From: an uncultured Bacteroidales bacterium
GTDB taxonomy: Bacteria; Bacteroidota; Bacteroidia; Bacteroidales; Muribaculaceae
Assembly (NCBI GenBank): GCA_947573135.1
Contig: CANPDU010000001.1
Coordinates: 62,001-126,000 of the forward strand
Direction: 5' to 3'
DNA length: 64,000 nucleotides
The stretch's first letter is position 1. Every line of letters begins with the position of its first letter. The notes beneath the pieces were generated by a model. It made no database searches. It was given only the letters and a program-made list of their open reading frames with translations, and had not been told where the DNA came from. A program made the translations under genes and the position numbers. Positions 50,628-59,697 of the stretch are shown in pieces.

Positions 50628-51334
50628 TGCTTTCAGGGCTTTATAGGTTTCTTACGGTCTGCGGCCTGGCGACAGCGACACTGTCGGCCGGGGCGCAGGT
50701 ATCTGTTCCGGAGCCGACTGACAGTCTGACAGCTGCAGCCGCCTCGATTCTTGGCATGTCGCTTAAAGCATCGGTCGACAATATAGAGGGCCTCGGAGTG
50801 AGCCTCGACCGCGCGCAGCTGAAGAAAATCATCTGTGCGATCATCGACGGCGACAGTCCGGTCTACAGTTATGACCGCGCTTATGCTATAATGGACTCCG
50901 GGATTGCCGAGCGCCAGCGCAGCTATGTCGACAGTGTATTCTCGGCTGAGTCACAGCAGGCGTTTCTTGATAAGGCAGCGGCCGAAGAGGGCGCTGTGCG
51001 CACTCCGTCGGGACTTGTCTTTCAGGTCATAACCGAAGGCGAGGGCGTAACTCCGGCCAAAGGCGACGATGTCGTGGTGACCTATGTCGGAAAGCTGTCT
51101 GACGGTTCGGTTTTCGACCGCGCCGACTCGCCTGTGCGCTTTGACGTTGATCGTCTTGTGCCCGGTTTCAGCGCCGGACTCAAGCTGATGAAGCCCGGGG
51201 GCCGTTACAGGATCGTCATTCCGGCATCGCTCGGCTACGGCGAACGCGGAGTGCCGGGCAACATACCTTCCGGCGCGACGCTTGATTTCCTTGTCGATCT
51301 GCTCGAAATTGTGCCCAAACCATCAGGCCAATAA
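50624..51334 (+). CDS. FKBP-type peptidyl-prolyl isomerase 2, exported
   Basis: 236 residues. Signal peptide MMLSGLYRFLTVCGLATATLSAGAQ. The dimerisation domain (about 35-125) is followed by an FKBP domain (about 130-235) with DDVVVTYVGKLSDGSVFDRA, VDRLVPGFSAGLKLMKPGGR and IPASLGYGERGVPGNIPSGA. Active-site residues (Tyr, Phe-Asp, Val/Ile, Tyr) are kept, so a periplasmic isomerase is expected. Start overlaps the stop of FKBP 1 (ATGATG), indicating coupled translation of a cytoplasmic and an exported paralogue. Confidence 0.92.
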   Translation: MMLSGLYRFLTVCGLATATLSAGAQVSVPEPTDSLTAAAASILGMSLKASVDNIEGLGVSLDRAQLKKIICAIIDGDSPVYSYDRAYAIMDSGIAERQRSYVDSVFSAESQQAFLDKAAAEEGAVRTPSGLVFQVITEGEGVTPAKGDDVVVTYVGKLSDGSVFDRADSPVRFDVDRLVPGFSAGLKLMKPGGRYRIVIPASLGYGERGVPGNIPSGATLDFLVDLLEIVPKPSGQ

Positions 51335-51384
51335 AGCGATATAACACGATTTTTTAATCATACAAAACATAAAATATCATTGCA

Positions 51385-52287
51385 ATGAAAAAATTATTTA
51401 CAGCCGCCTGCGTCGCATCGCTTGCACTTGCCTCGCTTTCATCATGCTGCGGCAAAGGTTCATGTTCAACCGACGCATGTGCGTCAGACACGACTGTCTC
51501 GCAAGCTATAAATGACTCAATATCCATCGCACAGGGCGCCTATATAGGTCAGGCTGTTCTGAGCAACTATCCGATGATGAAAAGTCAGACCAACGCTTCG
51601 AAAGAAGATATCATCAAGGGCGTGCAGCTCGTGTTCGGATCATGTAATGATCAGGGCACCCAGATCGGCGTGCAGTTCGGTCTGCAGATGCTCAACGAGA
51701 TGAAACAGCTTGAAGAGTACGGTATCAAGGTAGACCGTTCGCTTATGATCAACAACTTCAAGAAAGCATTCCTTCAGGATTCAATCGATCAGGAAGCCGC
51801 TCAGCGTGCATTTGCCGCATATCAGGGCATGGTCAACAGAGTGCAGCAGGAAAATAAGGCTCGTGAAGAGGCCCGCATAGCCGCTTCTCCCGAGGCCAAG
51901 GCCAACGTTGCAGCCGGCGAAGCCTTTATCGCCGCCGCAGTTGAAGCCAATCCCGAAATGAAGAAAAGCGACTCTGGGCTCGTCTATCTGATCGAGGCTG
52001 TCGGTGAAGGTGCGCCTGTAGAAGGAGCGACACGTCTGAAACTGAAATATACGGAGTCTAAGATCGACGGCAGTGAGATAGTTAAGACAAGCGACACCGG
52101 CCGTACAACTTATATAAACAATGTGACTCCCGGTTTTGCCGAAGGTCTGAAGATGCTATCTAAAGGCGGCAAGGCTAAATTCTATGTCCCCGGCGAAATC
52201 GCCTATGGCGTTGAAGGCATTCCTTCTCGCAACGTCGGCCCCAACGAGACTATCGTCTACGACGTTGAAGTTCTCGAAGTAGAATAA
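51385..52287 (+). CDS. FKBP-like lipoprotein 3, active site degenerate
   Basis: 300 residues. Lipoprotein signal MKKLFTAACVASLALASLSSC, then a Cys-rich CGKGSCSTDAC. Long helical dimerisation domain (about 35-195), FKBP fold at about 200-300. Where FKBP 1 and 2 have YTGKL-DGTVFDSS, this protein has LKYTESKIDGSEIVKTSDTG, lacking the Phe-Asp pair of the active site, while VTPGFAEGLKMLSKGGKAKF and IPSRNVGPNETIVYD are kept. So it may be a chaperone without isomerase activity. 50 bases after FKBP 2; a strong terminator follows. Confidence 0.9.
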   Translation: MKKLFTAACVASLALASLSSCCGKGSCSTDACASDTTVSQAINDSISIAQGAYIGQAVLSNYPMMKSQTNASKEDIIKGVQLVFGSCNDQGTQIGVQFGLQMLNEMKQLEEYGIKVDRSLMINNFKKAFLQDSIDQEAAQRAFAAYQGMVNRVQQENKAREEARIAASPEAKANVAAGEAFIAAAVEANPEMKKSDSGLVYLIEAVGEGAPVEGATRLKLKYTESKIDGSEIVKTSDTGRTTYINNVTPGFAEGLKMLSKGGKAKFYVPGEIAYGVEGIPSRNVGPNETIVYDVEVLEVE

Positions 52288-52310
52288 TCGTAACTAAATA
52301 TGAATTAACA

Positions 52311-52340
52311 ATAAAGGCAGCTCCGCGGGGCTGCCTTTAT
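52311..52340. terminator. Convergent terminator after FKBP 3
   Basis: Perfect 11-bp stem ATAAAGGCAGC (52311-52321) with its complement (52330-52340), loop TCCGCGGG. It serves the plus-strand FKBP genes and the minus-strand endonuclease gene ending at 52364. Confidence 0.9.
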
Positions 52341-52363
52341 TATATCTGATGCTGAGGATTGTA

Positions 52364-54046
52364 CTATCTTACGGCCACTTTTACAGGTGTGCTGTGACTG
52401 TCGGTGGTTATGAAATAGACTCCGAAAGGCATCTCGATGTCCATGTCGCGCTCGATGCGTTCGATGGTACGGACGAGGCGTCCCGTGACATCATAGATGC
52501 GGCAGTTGGACTGTGGTGCGGCGCAGTCGAAGCGTATAATGCCGGGGAATGCGGTCACGGTCAGTGGTTCGTCGGCTTCGACACCGGTGATTCCGGCGTG
52601 GCGAACGAATACGACATTTGACATCGGCGAGCGCTCGCCCAGGCGCACTGACTGTACGGCATAGCTTTCATACTCACTCTCGCTGAAGCCTGTGATCGTC
52701 CACGGTGAACCCTCGGCGAGTATTTCTTCGACAGTCTGTGAGCCGTTGAGATATTTTGTGCGTGTGATGATCCAGTAGTCGACCACTTCTCCGTCGGGTG
52801 TCGTCCAGTTGGCGCTGTATTCGTCAGACGTAATGTCGGTCGGGTCGAGGGCTGTGCAGGCGTTAAGTACAGGTTTTTCGAGACATTCGCCTCTGAGGGT
52901 CACGACCGGGGGCGCCGAGTTGAGATCGTCGGCCACGAGCTGGAGTTTTGACTCGTGAGTGCCGAGTTCGATCGGTTTATAGGTTATATCGAGCAGGTAG
53001 CCTTCGTCGCGGTTGGCGAGACTGGCCGGGATGGCGCTTGTCGAGATTTCGAACATCGATTTGTCGCCTCCGAAGATTATCATTGTAATCGGATTGCGGA
53101 AGTTTTCGCTGTGGACAAAAAGAGTAGCTTTTCCTGACGAACCGACTGCGACTTGACCGAAATCGACGGCTGTGTCGGCGACCGGCGCCAGAAGGATCGC
53201 ATCGCCGGCCGGAGGAGTGTCAGAGACATAGAAAGCTTCACCGGTCTTGTTGCCCCAGATGTATTCGGCGAGATCGGGGAAGTCGATAAACGGGTTGCGG
53301 TTGTTCTGGATGCTGTAGACAGCCTCGTTGCGCATACGCTCCTTGTCGCTGACCGGATCCTCGCGCGCCCATTTGAGCAGCATGTTGACCGACCACTGGT
53401 TGAGAGTGGGGTAGGTGTTCTGCTGAAGCATATACATATAGCTTGTCGCCCACTTGTAGTCCTGATAGCAGGTCACCATGTAGAAATATGTGCGTGCGAA
53501 ATCGCCTTTATATTCGTCGTCGGGTTCGAAGACAAAAGCCGCGCCGCCGCCCTGACCGGCTACGGGAGCTCCGACTTTGGTCACGCCGTTGTCGAATTTG
53601 CCGGCGGTGCGCACTTCGCCGAGCGGATAGTTGCTTTTTGCCTGATTGGCTTTGGCTTCGCCCGGATAGAGGTGATTGAGGTCGGTGTAGGCCTTATAGT
53701 TCGTGGCTGTCGCGTTTGTACTGCCCCACCAGCTTTTTGGGAAAGAGTGTTCGCGGTTCATGTATGTGCCGAAGGTGATAAATATGTCAACATCCATGTC
53801 GGAATACATATCCCACCAGTAGTTTGTATTGGGCCTGACGTCGGTGTGACGGAAATATGACGGCAGATTGCTGTAGGAAGACACACTCGTGAAGTTGCGG
53901 ATGATGTTATAGGCGGCAGTCTTGAGTTCGGCGTCTTTTTTCCCGTTGAGCGCGTTGTAATAGCCTGTCGGAATATCGGCTTTGGCCGTGACTGATGTCA
54001 TGACAAGCATTATCGCGATTGTTGCATAATGTAGAATTTTTTTCAT
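52364..54046 (-). CDS. Secreted endonuclease I with beta domains and C-terminal sorting-like domain
   Basis: 560 residues from the ATG at 54046, which starts a signal peptide (MKKILHYATIAIMLVMTSVT, then AKA). Endonuclease I domain about 25-265 with the catalytic stretch YMNREHSFPKSWWG (H, metal site) and TDLNHLYPGEAKANQAKSNY. Then an Ig-like domain (about 280-385), an FN3-like one (about 390-485) and a C-terminal beta domain NCRIYDVTGRLVRTIE ... PFGVYFITT that resembles type IX secretion (Por) sorting domains. It probably degrades extracellular DNA or RNA at the cell surface. Last gene of a six-gene minus-strand run, 29 bases after the LD-carboxypeptidase. Confidence 0.9.
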   Translation of the reverse strand: MKKILHYATIAIMLVMTSVTAKADIPTGYYNALNGKKDAELKTAAYNIIRNFTSVSSYSNLPSYFRHTDVRPNTNYWWDMYSDMDVDIFITFGTYMNREHSFPKSWWGSTNATATNYKAYTDLNHLYPGEAKANQAKSNYPLGEVRTAGKFDNGVTKVGAPVAGQGGGAAFVFEPDDEYKGDFARTYFYMVTCYQDYKWATSYMYMLQQNTYPTLNQWSVNMLLKWAREDPVSDKERMRNEAVYSIQNNRNPFIDFPDLAEYIWGNKTGEAFYVSDTPPAGDAILLAPVADTAVDFGQVAVGSSGKATLFVHSENFRNPITMIIFGGDKSMFEISTSAIPASLANRDEGYLLDITYKPIELGTHESKLQLVADDLNSAPPVVTLRGECLEKPVLNACTALDPTDITSDEYSANWTTPDGEVVDYWIITRTKYLNGSQTVEEILAEGSPWTITGFSESEYESYAVQSVRLGERSPMSNVVFVRHAGITGVEADEPLTVTAFPGIIRFDCAAPQSNCRIYDVTGRLVRTIERIERDMDIEMPFGVYFITTDSHSTPVKVAVR

Positions 54047-54075
54047 GTATATCAGTTTATAGTGAGTAAATTGTT

Positions 54076-55014
54076 TCATGATTTGCCGCCCGGGGCGCCG
54101 CGGTGGAAAATGAGGCTGTTGCGGCCGGTCGAACTGACTTTGAGTGTCACCGGGGCAGACTCGATGAGCGGTATGTTGTGGTCGACATGGCCTATCGGGG
54201 CGTTGAAGGCGACGGGGTAGTCGTAAGGGGCTGTTGCGTCGCGGATCATCTCATACATGTCGTTGAAGTTGCTGTCGGGCTTATAGTCTGTGAACTGGCC
54301 GACGATCAGTCCGTTGAGATGTTCGAGTACTCCGCTGAGCTTAAGCTGGTAGAGAATTCGCTCGATCTTGTAGATCGGTTCGGCGATGTCTTCGACAAAC
54401 AGTATGGTTCCTGGCCGGATAATGTCGTAGGGTGTGCTGATCAGCTCTGCGAGCACGGCTACATTGCCGCCGAGCAGCTTGCCAGTGGCGACTCCGCAGC
54501 GGTCGAAGTTATGGCCGTCGAATGTGTAGGCCGGGCGCTCGCCGCGCAGTATGGCAAACATATCGGCATTGTCCTGATCGTCGGCGCCGAGCATGATGTG
54601 AGCGGCCATCGACGAGTGGAGACTGGCGATGCCGTTGACCGCCATGAGGGCGTGGAGCGCCGAAATGTCTGAAAATCCGGCGATCCACTTGGCGTTGGAT
54701 CTCAGGTCGAGCTTGTTGAGGCGGTCGAGGATATGCACCACTCCGTAGCCGCCGCGTGAGCAGATGATGGCTTTGACCTCGGGGTCGAGCAGGGCGTTGC
54801 TGAGATCGGCGAAGCGTTCGTCAGCCGTGCCGCTGAATGATCCGTGTTCGCCGAATGTGTGAGGCATGATCTCTACGCGCCAGCCCTGATCGCGGAGCAC
54901 GTCGGCGGCAGCCTCGACTTTTTCGGGCGCGATCAGCCCGGCAGGCGAACAGATCGCGATCTTGTCGCCCTCGCGCAGAGGAGCCGGATATATTAAGTCT
55001 TTTCGGTCGGTCAT
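54076..55014 (-). CDS. LD-carboxypeptidase (S66, muramoyltetrapeptide carboxypeptidase)
   Basis: 312 residues, no signal peptide. S66 enzymes remove D-Ala from muropeptide tetrapeptides during cell-wall recycling. Features: the start GDKIAICSPAGLIAPEKVEA, the AIICSRGGYGVVHILD loop, nucleophile Ser in WIAGFSDISALHAL, Glu in LFVEDIAEPIYKIERIL and His in NAPIGHVDHNIPL. All three of the Ser-Glu-His triad are visible. One base after the RNA methyltransferase stop, so tightly linked in the operon. Confidence 0.93.
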   Translation of the reverse strand: MTDRKDLIYPAPLREGDKIAICSPAGLIAPEKVEAAADVLRDQGWRVEIMPHTFGEHGSFSGTADERFADLSNALLDPEVKAIICSRGGYGVVHILDRLNKLDLRSNAKWIAGFSDISALHALMAVNGIASLHSSMAAHIMLGADDQDNADMFAILRGERPAYTFDGHNFDRCGVATGKLLGGNVAVLAELISTPYDIIRPGTILFVEDIAEPIYKIERILYQLKLSGVLEHLNGLIVGQFTDYKPDSNFNDMYEMIRDATAPYDYPVAFNAPIGHVDHNIPLIESAPVTLKVSSTGRNSLIFHRGAPGGKS

Positions 55015-55015
55015 A

Positions 55016-55555
55016 TCACTTTTTTATGTAATGTTGAAAAAAATGCCACATAGTTATGCCGGCCGACACGGCCACGTTGAGCGAGTGTTTTGTTCCGAGC
55101 TGAGGTATTTCGAGACATATGTCACAACGGTCGACGATCGCCGGATCGACACCGTCGACTTCGTTTCCGACAACAAAAGCATAATGTGAGCCATGTTTGA
55201 AATCAGGGGTGAATTGTTCGAGTGAAAGACTGTCGATGACCTGCTCGAGGCAGCATATCGTCGCGCCTGCTTCTTTTAGAACATCAATAGCCTCTGATGT
55301 GTTCGCGAAATATTGCCAGTCGACCGAATCTTCGGCGCCAAGCGCCGTCTTATGGATCTCGGGCGACGGCGGAGTGGCAGAAATGCCGCAGAGCATCACT
55401 TTCTCGACCGCGAAGCCGTCGGATGTGCGAAAAATCGAACCGATATTGTTGAGCGACCTGACGTTGTCGACAACCACGGTCAGCGGCATTTTTTCGCTGC
55501 GGCGGAAGTCTTCGACCGACGGCCGGTTCATGTCCCAGATTGTTTTTTTCTTCAT
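55016..55555 (-). CDS. TrmH/SpoU family RNA 2'-O-methyltransferase
   Basis: 179 residues. SPOUT-fold methyltransferase acting on tRNA or rRNA ribose. Motif 1 VDNVRSLNNIGSIFRTSDGF (Arg catalytic), motif 2 YAFVVGNEVDGVDPAIVDRC, motif 3 LEIPQLGTKHSLNVAVSAGI; these form the trefoil knot SAM site. It is the short form without an N-terminal RNA-binding domain, like TrmL or TrmH-short types; the exact target is not clear. Its start overlaps the end of the GT4 gene by four bases. Confidence 0.92.
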   Translation of the reverse strand: MKKKTIWDMNRPSVEDFRRSEKMPLTVVVDNVRSLNNIGSIFRTSDGFAVEKVMLCGISATPPSPEIHKTALGAEDSVDWQYFANTSEAIDVLKEAGATICCLEQVIDSLSLEQFTPDFKHGSHYAFVVGNEVDGVDPAIVDRCDICLEIPQLGTKHSLNVAVSAGITMWHFFQHYIKK

Positions 55556-56793
55556 TTGTCAAGTATTTTATTGAAGAGATCGATGTAGCGACGTGCGATG
55601 AAGGCCGAATCGAAGCGTTTGGATGCCGCCTTGTGCTGACTCTCGCGGCTTATATCCGAAGAGATAGCCCATTTTATCCCTGCGGCCATGTCGGCCGGAT
55701 CATCTTTACGGGCGAGATAGCCTGTCGACAGATGATCGATGATCTCGTCGCGGCCGTCTCCGCCGAAACCCACCGGTACAGCGCCGGCGGCCATCCCTTC
55801 GATAAGTGTCGACGGCAGGGATTCGAACGACGAGCTTGACAGCACCACGTCGCAGTGGGCGTAGATCTGAGCCAACCGGTCGGCGTCGGTGATGTTGCCG
55901 AGGGCGACATAGGGAGTTTTCAGACTCTCAAGCAGCCCGGGATGGCGAATGTCACCGCAGAACACGGCCGTCAGCGGCTGCGGTCCGTCGTAGAGATTAA
56001 GAGCTTCGATCGCGGCCGGCAGATTTTTTATGGAGTCGTCGAGACGTGCGGCGCACATTATTGCCAGACGGCTTCCGTCGTCGGGCAGCCCGAGTTCGCG
56101 GCGCGACATTGACGGCACGGTCGGATAGCGGTCGAGAGGAAAGGCATTGTTGATCACCTCGACGTGGCGGTTGCCGAGCAGGGCGCTTTGGGCGGCGCGG
56201 CCGGCGAGCCATCGGCTGACGGCGACAAAGTTGATGTCGACAGTGTCGTAGAGTTTCTTTTTGCGGTCAAAAATCTTGGTTGAGAGATCGTGATTGTGCC
56301 GTGGGCGGCCGAGGAACGGGCAACGACCGCAATGGGTCATAAAGCGGTTACAGTCGCCGGCGTGATGGCATATGCCCGTCATGGCCCACATATCGTGCAG
56401 TGTCCAGACTATCGGTTTGCCCATGTCGGCTATGCGCTTGATCTCATCGAGCGACATCATGCCCTGATTGAACCAGTTGAGCGCGACAATGTCGGCGTCG
56501 GCTATCCACGGATGGCGGTGCACCGGCAGTCCGCGGTCAGCCGTAGAGACTTTGAAGAGAGTGCTGCGGTTGAGGCCGTTGGCTGCGAATATGCGCAGAC
56601 GCTCGCCGATAAAGGCCGCTTTTGTCGCAAGTCCTCCGCCTATGGCTGAGATCGCTCCGCGGGGAGCGCCTTTGGCTTGTTTCACAATCATCCGCGCGTC
56701 GATGCCCTGAGCCCGCAGGGCGTCGAGCAACCGGAGCGAGACCATTGACGCGCCTCCTACGATGTCGCTGTGGTTTACAAGGGTGATTTTCAT
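55552..56793 (-). CDS. Glycosyltransferase, GT4-like
   Basis: 413 residues. GT-B fold: N-terminal VNHSDIVGGASMVSLRLLDA, a mid Cys-rich loop MTGICHHAGDCNRFMTHCGR CPFLG that may bind zinc (Cys and His close together), IVWTLHDMWAMTG, and C-terminal donor half with LAIMCAARLDDSIKNLPAAI and VLSSSSFESLPSTLIEGMAA (the E-x7-E motif). The Cys-rich WTLHDMWAMTGICH pattern is found in capsule and O-antigen transferases. Follows a flippase gene by four bases, so it works in the same exported glycan pathway. Confidence 0.9.
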   Translation of the reverse strand: MKITLVNHSDIVGGASMVSLRLLDALRAQGIDARMIVKQAKGAPRGAISAIGGGLATKAAFIGERLRIFAANGLNRSTLFKVSTADRGLPVHRHPWIADADIVALNWFNQGMMSLDEIKRIADMGKPIVWTLHDMWAMTGICHHAGDCNRFMTHCGRCPFLGRPRHNHDLSTKIFDRKKKLYDTVDINFVAVSRWLAGRAAQSALLGNRHVEVINNAFPLDRYPTVPSMSRRELGLPDDGSRLAIMCAARLDDSIKNLPAAIEALNLYDGPQPLTAVFCGDIRHPGLLESLKTPYVALGNITDADRLAQIYAHCDVVLSSSSFESLPSTLIEGMAAGAVPVGFGGDGRDEIIDHLSTGYLARKDDPADMAAGIKWAISSDISRESQHKAASKRFDSAFIARRYIDLFNKILDK

Positions 56794-56797
56794 TGCG

Positions 56798-58291
56798 TCA
56801 GCGGCGTATTAACGATTTGATGACAGAGAGAGGGGCGATATGTTCGCAGCGTGTCACGACATAGATAAAAATCATGATAAGCACAAATCTGAGCGCAAAT
56901 CTGACAGCTTCGCCGAAGGGCAGCGCATACATGCCGATGCAGTATAACGCTGCTGCGAGCAGACAGTAAGCCGCGATGCGACCTGTCGGATAGCTGATCG
57001 GATATTGCCTGCGGCCGATAAAGAAGCTTGCAAGCATCATGGCTCCGTAGCTGCAGAGGGCTGCGACTGCGCAGCCCATATATCCGTAGCGAGGCACGAG
57101 GACGATGTTGAGCGTCACGGTGATCGCCAGACCGAACAGCGAGAACCACATGCCCCACACGGTTTTGTCCGTAAGTTTGTACCACAGCGACAGATTGAAG
57201 AATATTCCGAAGAAAAGTTCGGCGAGCATGATGAGCGGCACTACCTTGAGTCCGCTGAAATAGTCGGGAGCGATGAAGTATTTTATTATGTCGAGATAGA
57301 ACATCACACCCATGAAAATGAGCAGCCCGAATACAACGAAATATTTCATCGCGTCGGCATACGCCTGATTTTTGTTTTCTCCTTTTTCTTTGGCTTGGGA
57401 GAAGATGAACGGTTCATAGGCGAAGCGGAACGCCTGAATAAACATCACCATCACGATCGCGATCTTGTAATTGGCGCCGTAGATGCCCAGGCCTGTCATG
57501 GCGTCGGCTTTGTCGGGGGCAAGTACGGGGTAGAGCAGTTTGTCGACTGTCTGGTTCATGATGCCGGCTACACCCAGCACCAGCAGCGGGGCCGAATAGC
57601 GCAGCATCTCGCCCCAGAGCTTCTTGTTGAATTTCCATGCAAAGCCCCGTAGTTCGGGAAGCATCATCACCATATTGACGGCCGAGGCGATAAGATTTGA
57701 CAGGAATATATATCCGATGCCGAAATCAGGCGCATAGAACCAGTCGACCGCTCCTGGACAGTGCTTCATCAGCCACGGACAGAGCAGCAGGAAAAACAGA
57801 TTCAGCCCGATATTGAGTGCGATGTTGATCAGTCGCAGGGTGGCGAAGCGGATCGGTCTCTTTCGGTAGCGCAGATAACTGTAAGGCAGTGCCAGAAATG
57901 CGTCAATGGCCACGCAGACAGCCATTATCACCACATATGAGCTGTGGCCTCCGCACTCCATCGCGTCGCTGATCGGGCCGGCGAACGCACAGACGGCGGC
58001 TACAAACACGGTCGAAGTCGCGGCGAGCGATATCAGCGCCGTAGAGTAGACTTCCATCGGATCTTTCCAGCGGTCATGGTTGGCGAAACGGAAAAATCCG
58101 GTCTCCATGCCGTAGGTAAGCACTATAAGAGCAAGGGCGACGACGGTGTAGACAAATGTCACGACGCCGTACTCCTCAGGTGCGAATAGCTTTGTATAGA
58201 GCGGCACCAGGCACCAGTTGAGAAAGCGCCCGATGATCGAACTGAGTCCGTAGACGGCCGTGTCTTTGGCCAAACTCTTTATCCCGGCCAT
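56798..58291 (-). CDS. Polysaccharide flippase (Wzx/MVF superfamily)
   Basis: 497 residues, about 14 membrane segments, the usual number for Wzx-type oligosaccharide flippases which turn lipid-linked glycan units to the periplasm. The start MAGIKSLAKDTAVYGLSSII precedes GRFLNWCLVPLYTKLFAPEE, a family hallmark (LP-LYT-x-L-x-P-E-x-YG: EEYGVVTFVY). No cytoplasmic catalytic domain. 21 bases after upp and 4 before the GT4 gene. With the transferase it forms a small envelope-glycan pair without the rest of a capsule locus. Confidence 0.93.
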   Translation of the reverse strand: MAGIKSLAKDTAVYGLSSIIGRFLNWCLVPLYTKLFAPEEYGVVTFVYTVVALALIVLTYGMETGFFRFANHDRWKDPMEVYSTALISLAATSTVFVAAVCAFAGPISDAMECGGHSSYVVIMAVCVAIDAFLALPYSYLRYRKRPIRFATLRLINIALNIGLNLFFLLLCPWLMKHCPGAVDWFYAPDFGIGYIFLSNLIASAVNMVMMLPELRGFAWKFNKKLWGEMLRYSAPLLVLGVAGIMNQTVDKLLYPVLAPDKADAMTGLGIYGANYKIAIVMVMFIQAFRFAYEPFIFSQAKEKGENKNQAYADAMKYFVVFGLLIFMGVMFYLDIIKYFIAPDYFSGLKVVPLIMLAELFFGIFFNLSLWYKLTDKTVWGMWFSLFGLAITVTLNIVLVPRYGYMGCAVAALCSYGAMMLASFFIGRRQYPISYPTGRIAAYCLLAAALYCIGMYALPFGEAVRFALRFVLIMIFIYVVTRCEHIAPLSVIKSLIRR

Positions 58292-58312
58292 AGCGTCAGT
58301 CGGTCGGCTGTT

Positions 58313-58963
58313 TTATTCCTTTACGCCGTAGGCCAGATCGCCGGCGTCGCCGAGGCCCGGCACGATATAGCTGTGGGAATTGATTTCGTCGTCGATAACG
58401 CCGACCCACAGAGTCGCGTCGGCCGGCATGACGCTTTCAAGATAATCGACGGCTTTTTTCGAAGCGATGACCGAAGCGATGTGCAGCCGGCCCGGAGTGC
58501 CTTTGGTGAGCAGCGCGCGGTAGCTTAGTTCCATCGATGCGCCTGTCGCAAGCATCGGGTCACAGAGCACGAGCGTCTTGCCGTCGAGCAGCGGCGAAGC
58601 GAGATATTCGATGCACACATCGAAATTTTCTTTCTCCTTGTATTTGCGGTATGCCGACACAAAAGCGTTTTCTGCTCTGTCGAAATACTGCAGGAAGCCC
58701 TGATGAAAGGGTATGCCGGCTCTGAAAATAGTTGCGAGCACGACGGTATCCTCGATCACCTGACAGTCGCACTTTGCAAGCGGCGTAGTGATTTCAACGG
58801 TCTTGTAGTTGAGATTCTTGCTGATTTCGTAGGCCATTATTTCGCCAATTCGTTCGAGATTACGGCGGAAACGCATAGGATCATGCTGGATATCAACGTT
58901 GCGGAGCTCCATCAGATATTGACTCACAAGAGAGTTTTGGTCGGCAAAATTTATAGTTTTCAT
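58313..58963 (-). CDS. upp: Uracil phosphoribosyltransferase
   Basis: 216 residues. Makes UMP from uracil and PRPP in pyrimidine salvage. PRPP loop VLCDPMLATGASMELSYRAL, plus RAGIPFHQGFLQYF (uracil-side) and the C-terminal GLGDAGDLAYGVKE, which is the uracil binding loop of the Upp family (G-D-A-G-D). Length fits (208-215). It heads the six-gene run with flippase and GT4; the nucleoside kinase at 23.8 kb belongs to the same salvage network. Promoter box 21 bases upstream. Confidence 0.94.
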   Translation of the reverse strand: MKTINFADQNSLVSQYLMELRNVDIQHDPMRFRRNLERIGEIMAYEISKNLNYKTVEITTPLAKCDCQVIEDTVVLATIFRAGIPFHQGFLQYFDRAENAFVSAYRKYKEKENFDVCIEYLASPLLDGKTLVLCDPMLATGASMELSYRALLTKGTPGRLHIASVIASKKAVDYLESVMPADATLWVGVIDDEINSHSYIVPGLGDAGDLAYGVKE

Positions 58964-58984
58964 TATGCGGAAAGTTTATCTAAG

Positions 58985-58992
58985 CAAAATTA
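58985..58992 (-). promoter_or_regulatory. -7 promoter box TAATTTTG for upp operon
   Basis: TAATTTTG on the minus strand, 21 bases before the ATG at 58963. Confidence 0.6.
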
Positions 58993-59043
58993 CAAAACTT
59001 CACCGTAAACACCAAACCCGGCAAATTATCTCAAAAATATTTC

Positions 59044-59051
59044 TATCTTTG
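59044..59051 (+). promoter_or_regulatory. -7 promoter box TATCTTTG for the four-helix protein
   Basis: TATCTTTG on the plus strand, 66 bases before the GTG at 59118. The leader contains ATAGCT-GTTTT-AGCTAT (about 59068-59084), a perfect 6-bp inverted repeat that could form a hairpin. Confidence 0.5.
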
Positions 59052-59117
59052 CAAATTATGCGCTACTATAGCTGTTTTAGCTATCATAGCTAATTTATTA
59101 TTTAAAAACCGCCGACC

Positions 59118-59678
59118 GTGAATCCCACCGACTTTGCCAGGCCCAAGACAAGCTATCGCAAACTTCATGCCTTTCTAAAGGCGGAAGCCATTTATGACCT
59201 TACCTATTATTTCCTGCAAGGTCATATAGCTAAATCTGACCGCACGTATGACCAGATGCTTCAGGCCGCGCGCTCGGGCAAGCAGAATATAGTAGAGGGA
59301 AGATCCGATGCGGCCTCATCAGCCGAGATGGAGATCAAGTTGTATGGTGTAGCGCGTGGGTCATTACATGAACTGCTCAATGATTATGAGGACTATATGC
59401 GCACCCGATGCATTGAAATCTGGACGGCCATGCATCCCCGGGCTAAGCGGCTCAGAAACGTTTGCGCCGAAAACAACGACACTGCGTTTTATATTGGTTT
59501 GGCTCCACGGCTTAATGACGAGGAATTTTGCAATCTGATGCTGACGCTCATTCATCATACAATAAGCATGATTGGTAAAATGATAGATCTTGTAAAACAA
59601 GATTTCCTGAACAAAGGCGGCATAAAAGAACAAATGTATCGCGCCGGCATTAATTACAGAAATACTGAAAACAAGTGA
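59118..59678 (+). CDS. Four-helix-bundle suffix-domain protein
   Basis: 186 residues with a GTG start at 59118 (no ATG in frame before the conserved start YRKLHAFLKAEAIYDLTYYF). The region 15-110 is the 23S rRNA intervening-sequence-type four-helix bundle (GKQNIVEGRSDAASSAEMEI, ARGSLHELLNDYEDYM), followed by the suffix part PRLNDEEFCNLMLTLIHHTI. The family is of unknown function; in some genomes it lies in 23S rRNA inserts, elsewhere beside small RNA-related or defence genes. Here it is 19 bases before a Gfo/Idh gene, with no rRNA near. Confidence 0.82.
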   Translation: MNPTDFARPKTSYRKLHAFLKAEAIYDLTYYFLQGHIAKSDRTYDQMLQAARSGKQNIVEGRSDAASSAEMEIKLYGVARGSLHELLNDYEDYMRTRCIEIWTAMHPRAKRLRNVCAENNDTAFYIGLAPRLNDEEFCNLMLTLIHHTISMIGKMIDLVKQDFLNKGGIKEQMYRAGINYRNTENK

Positions 59679-59697
59679 CCGGAGATAAGAAGATAAA

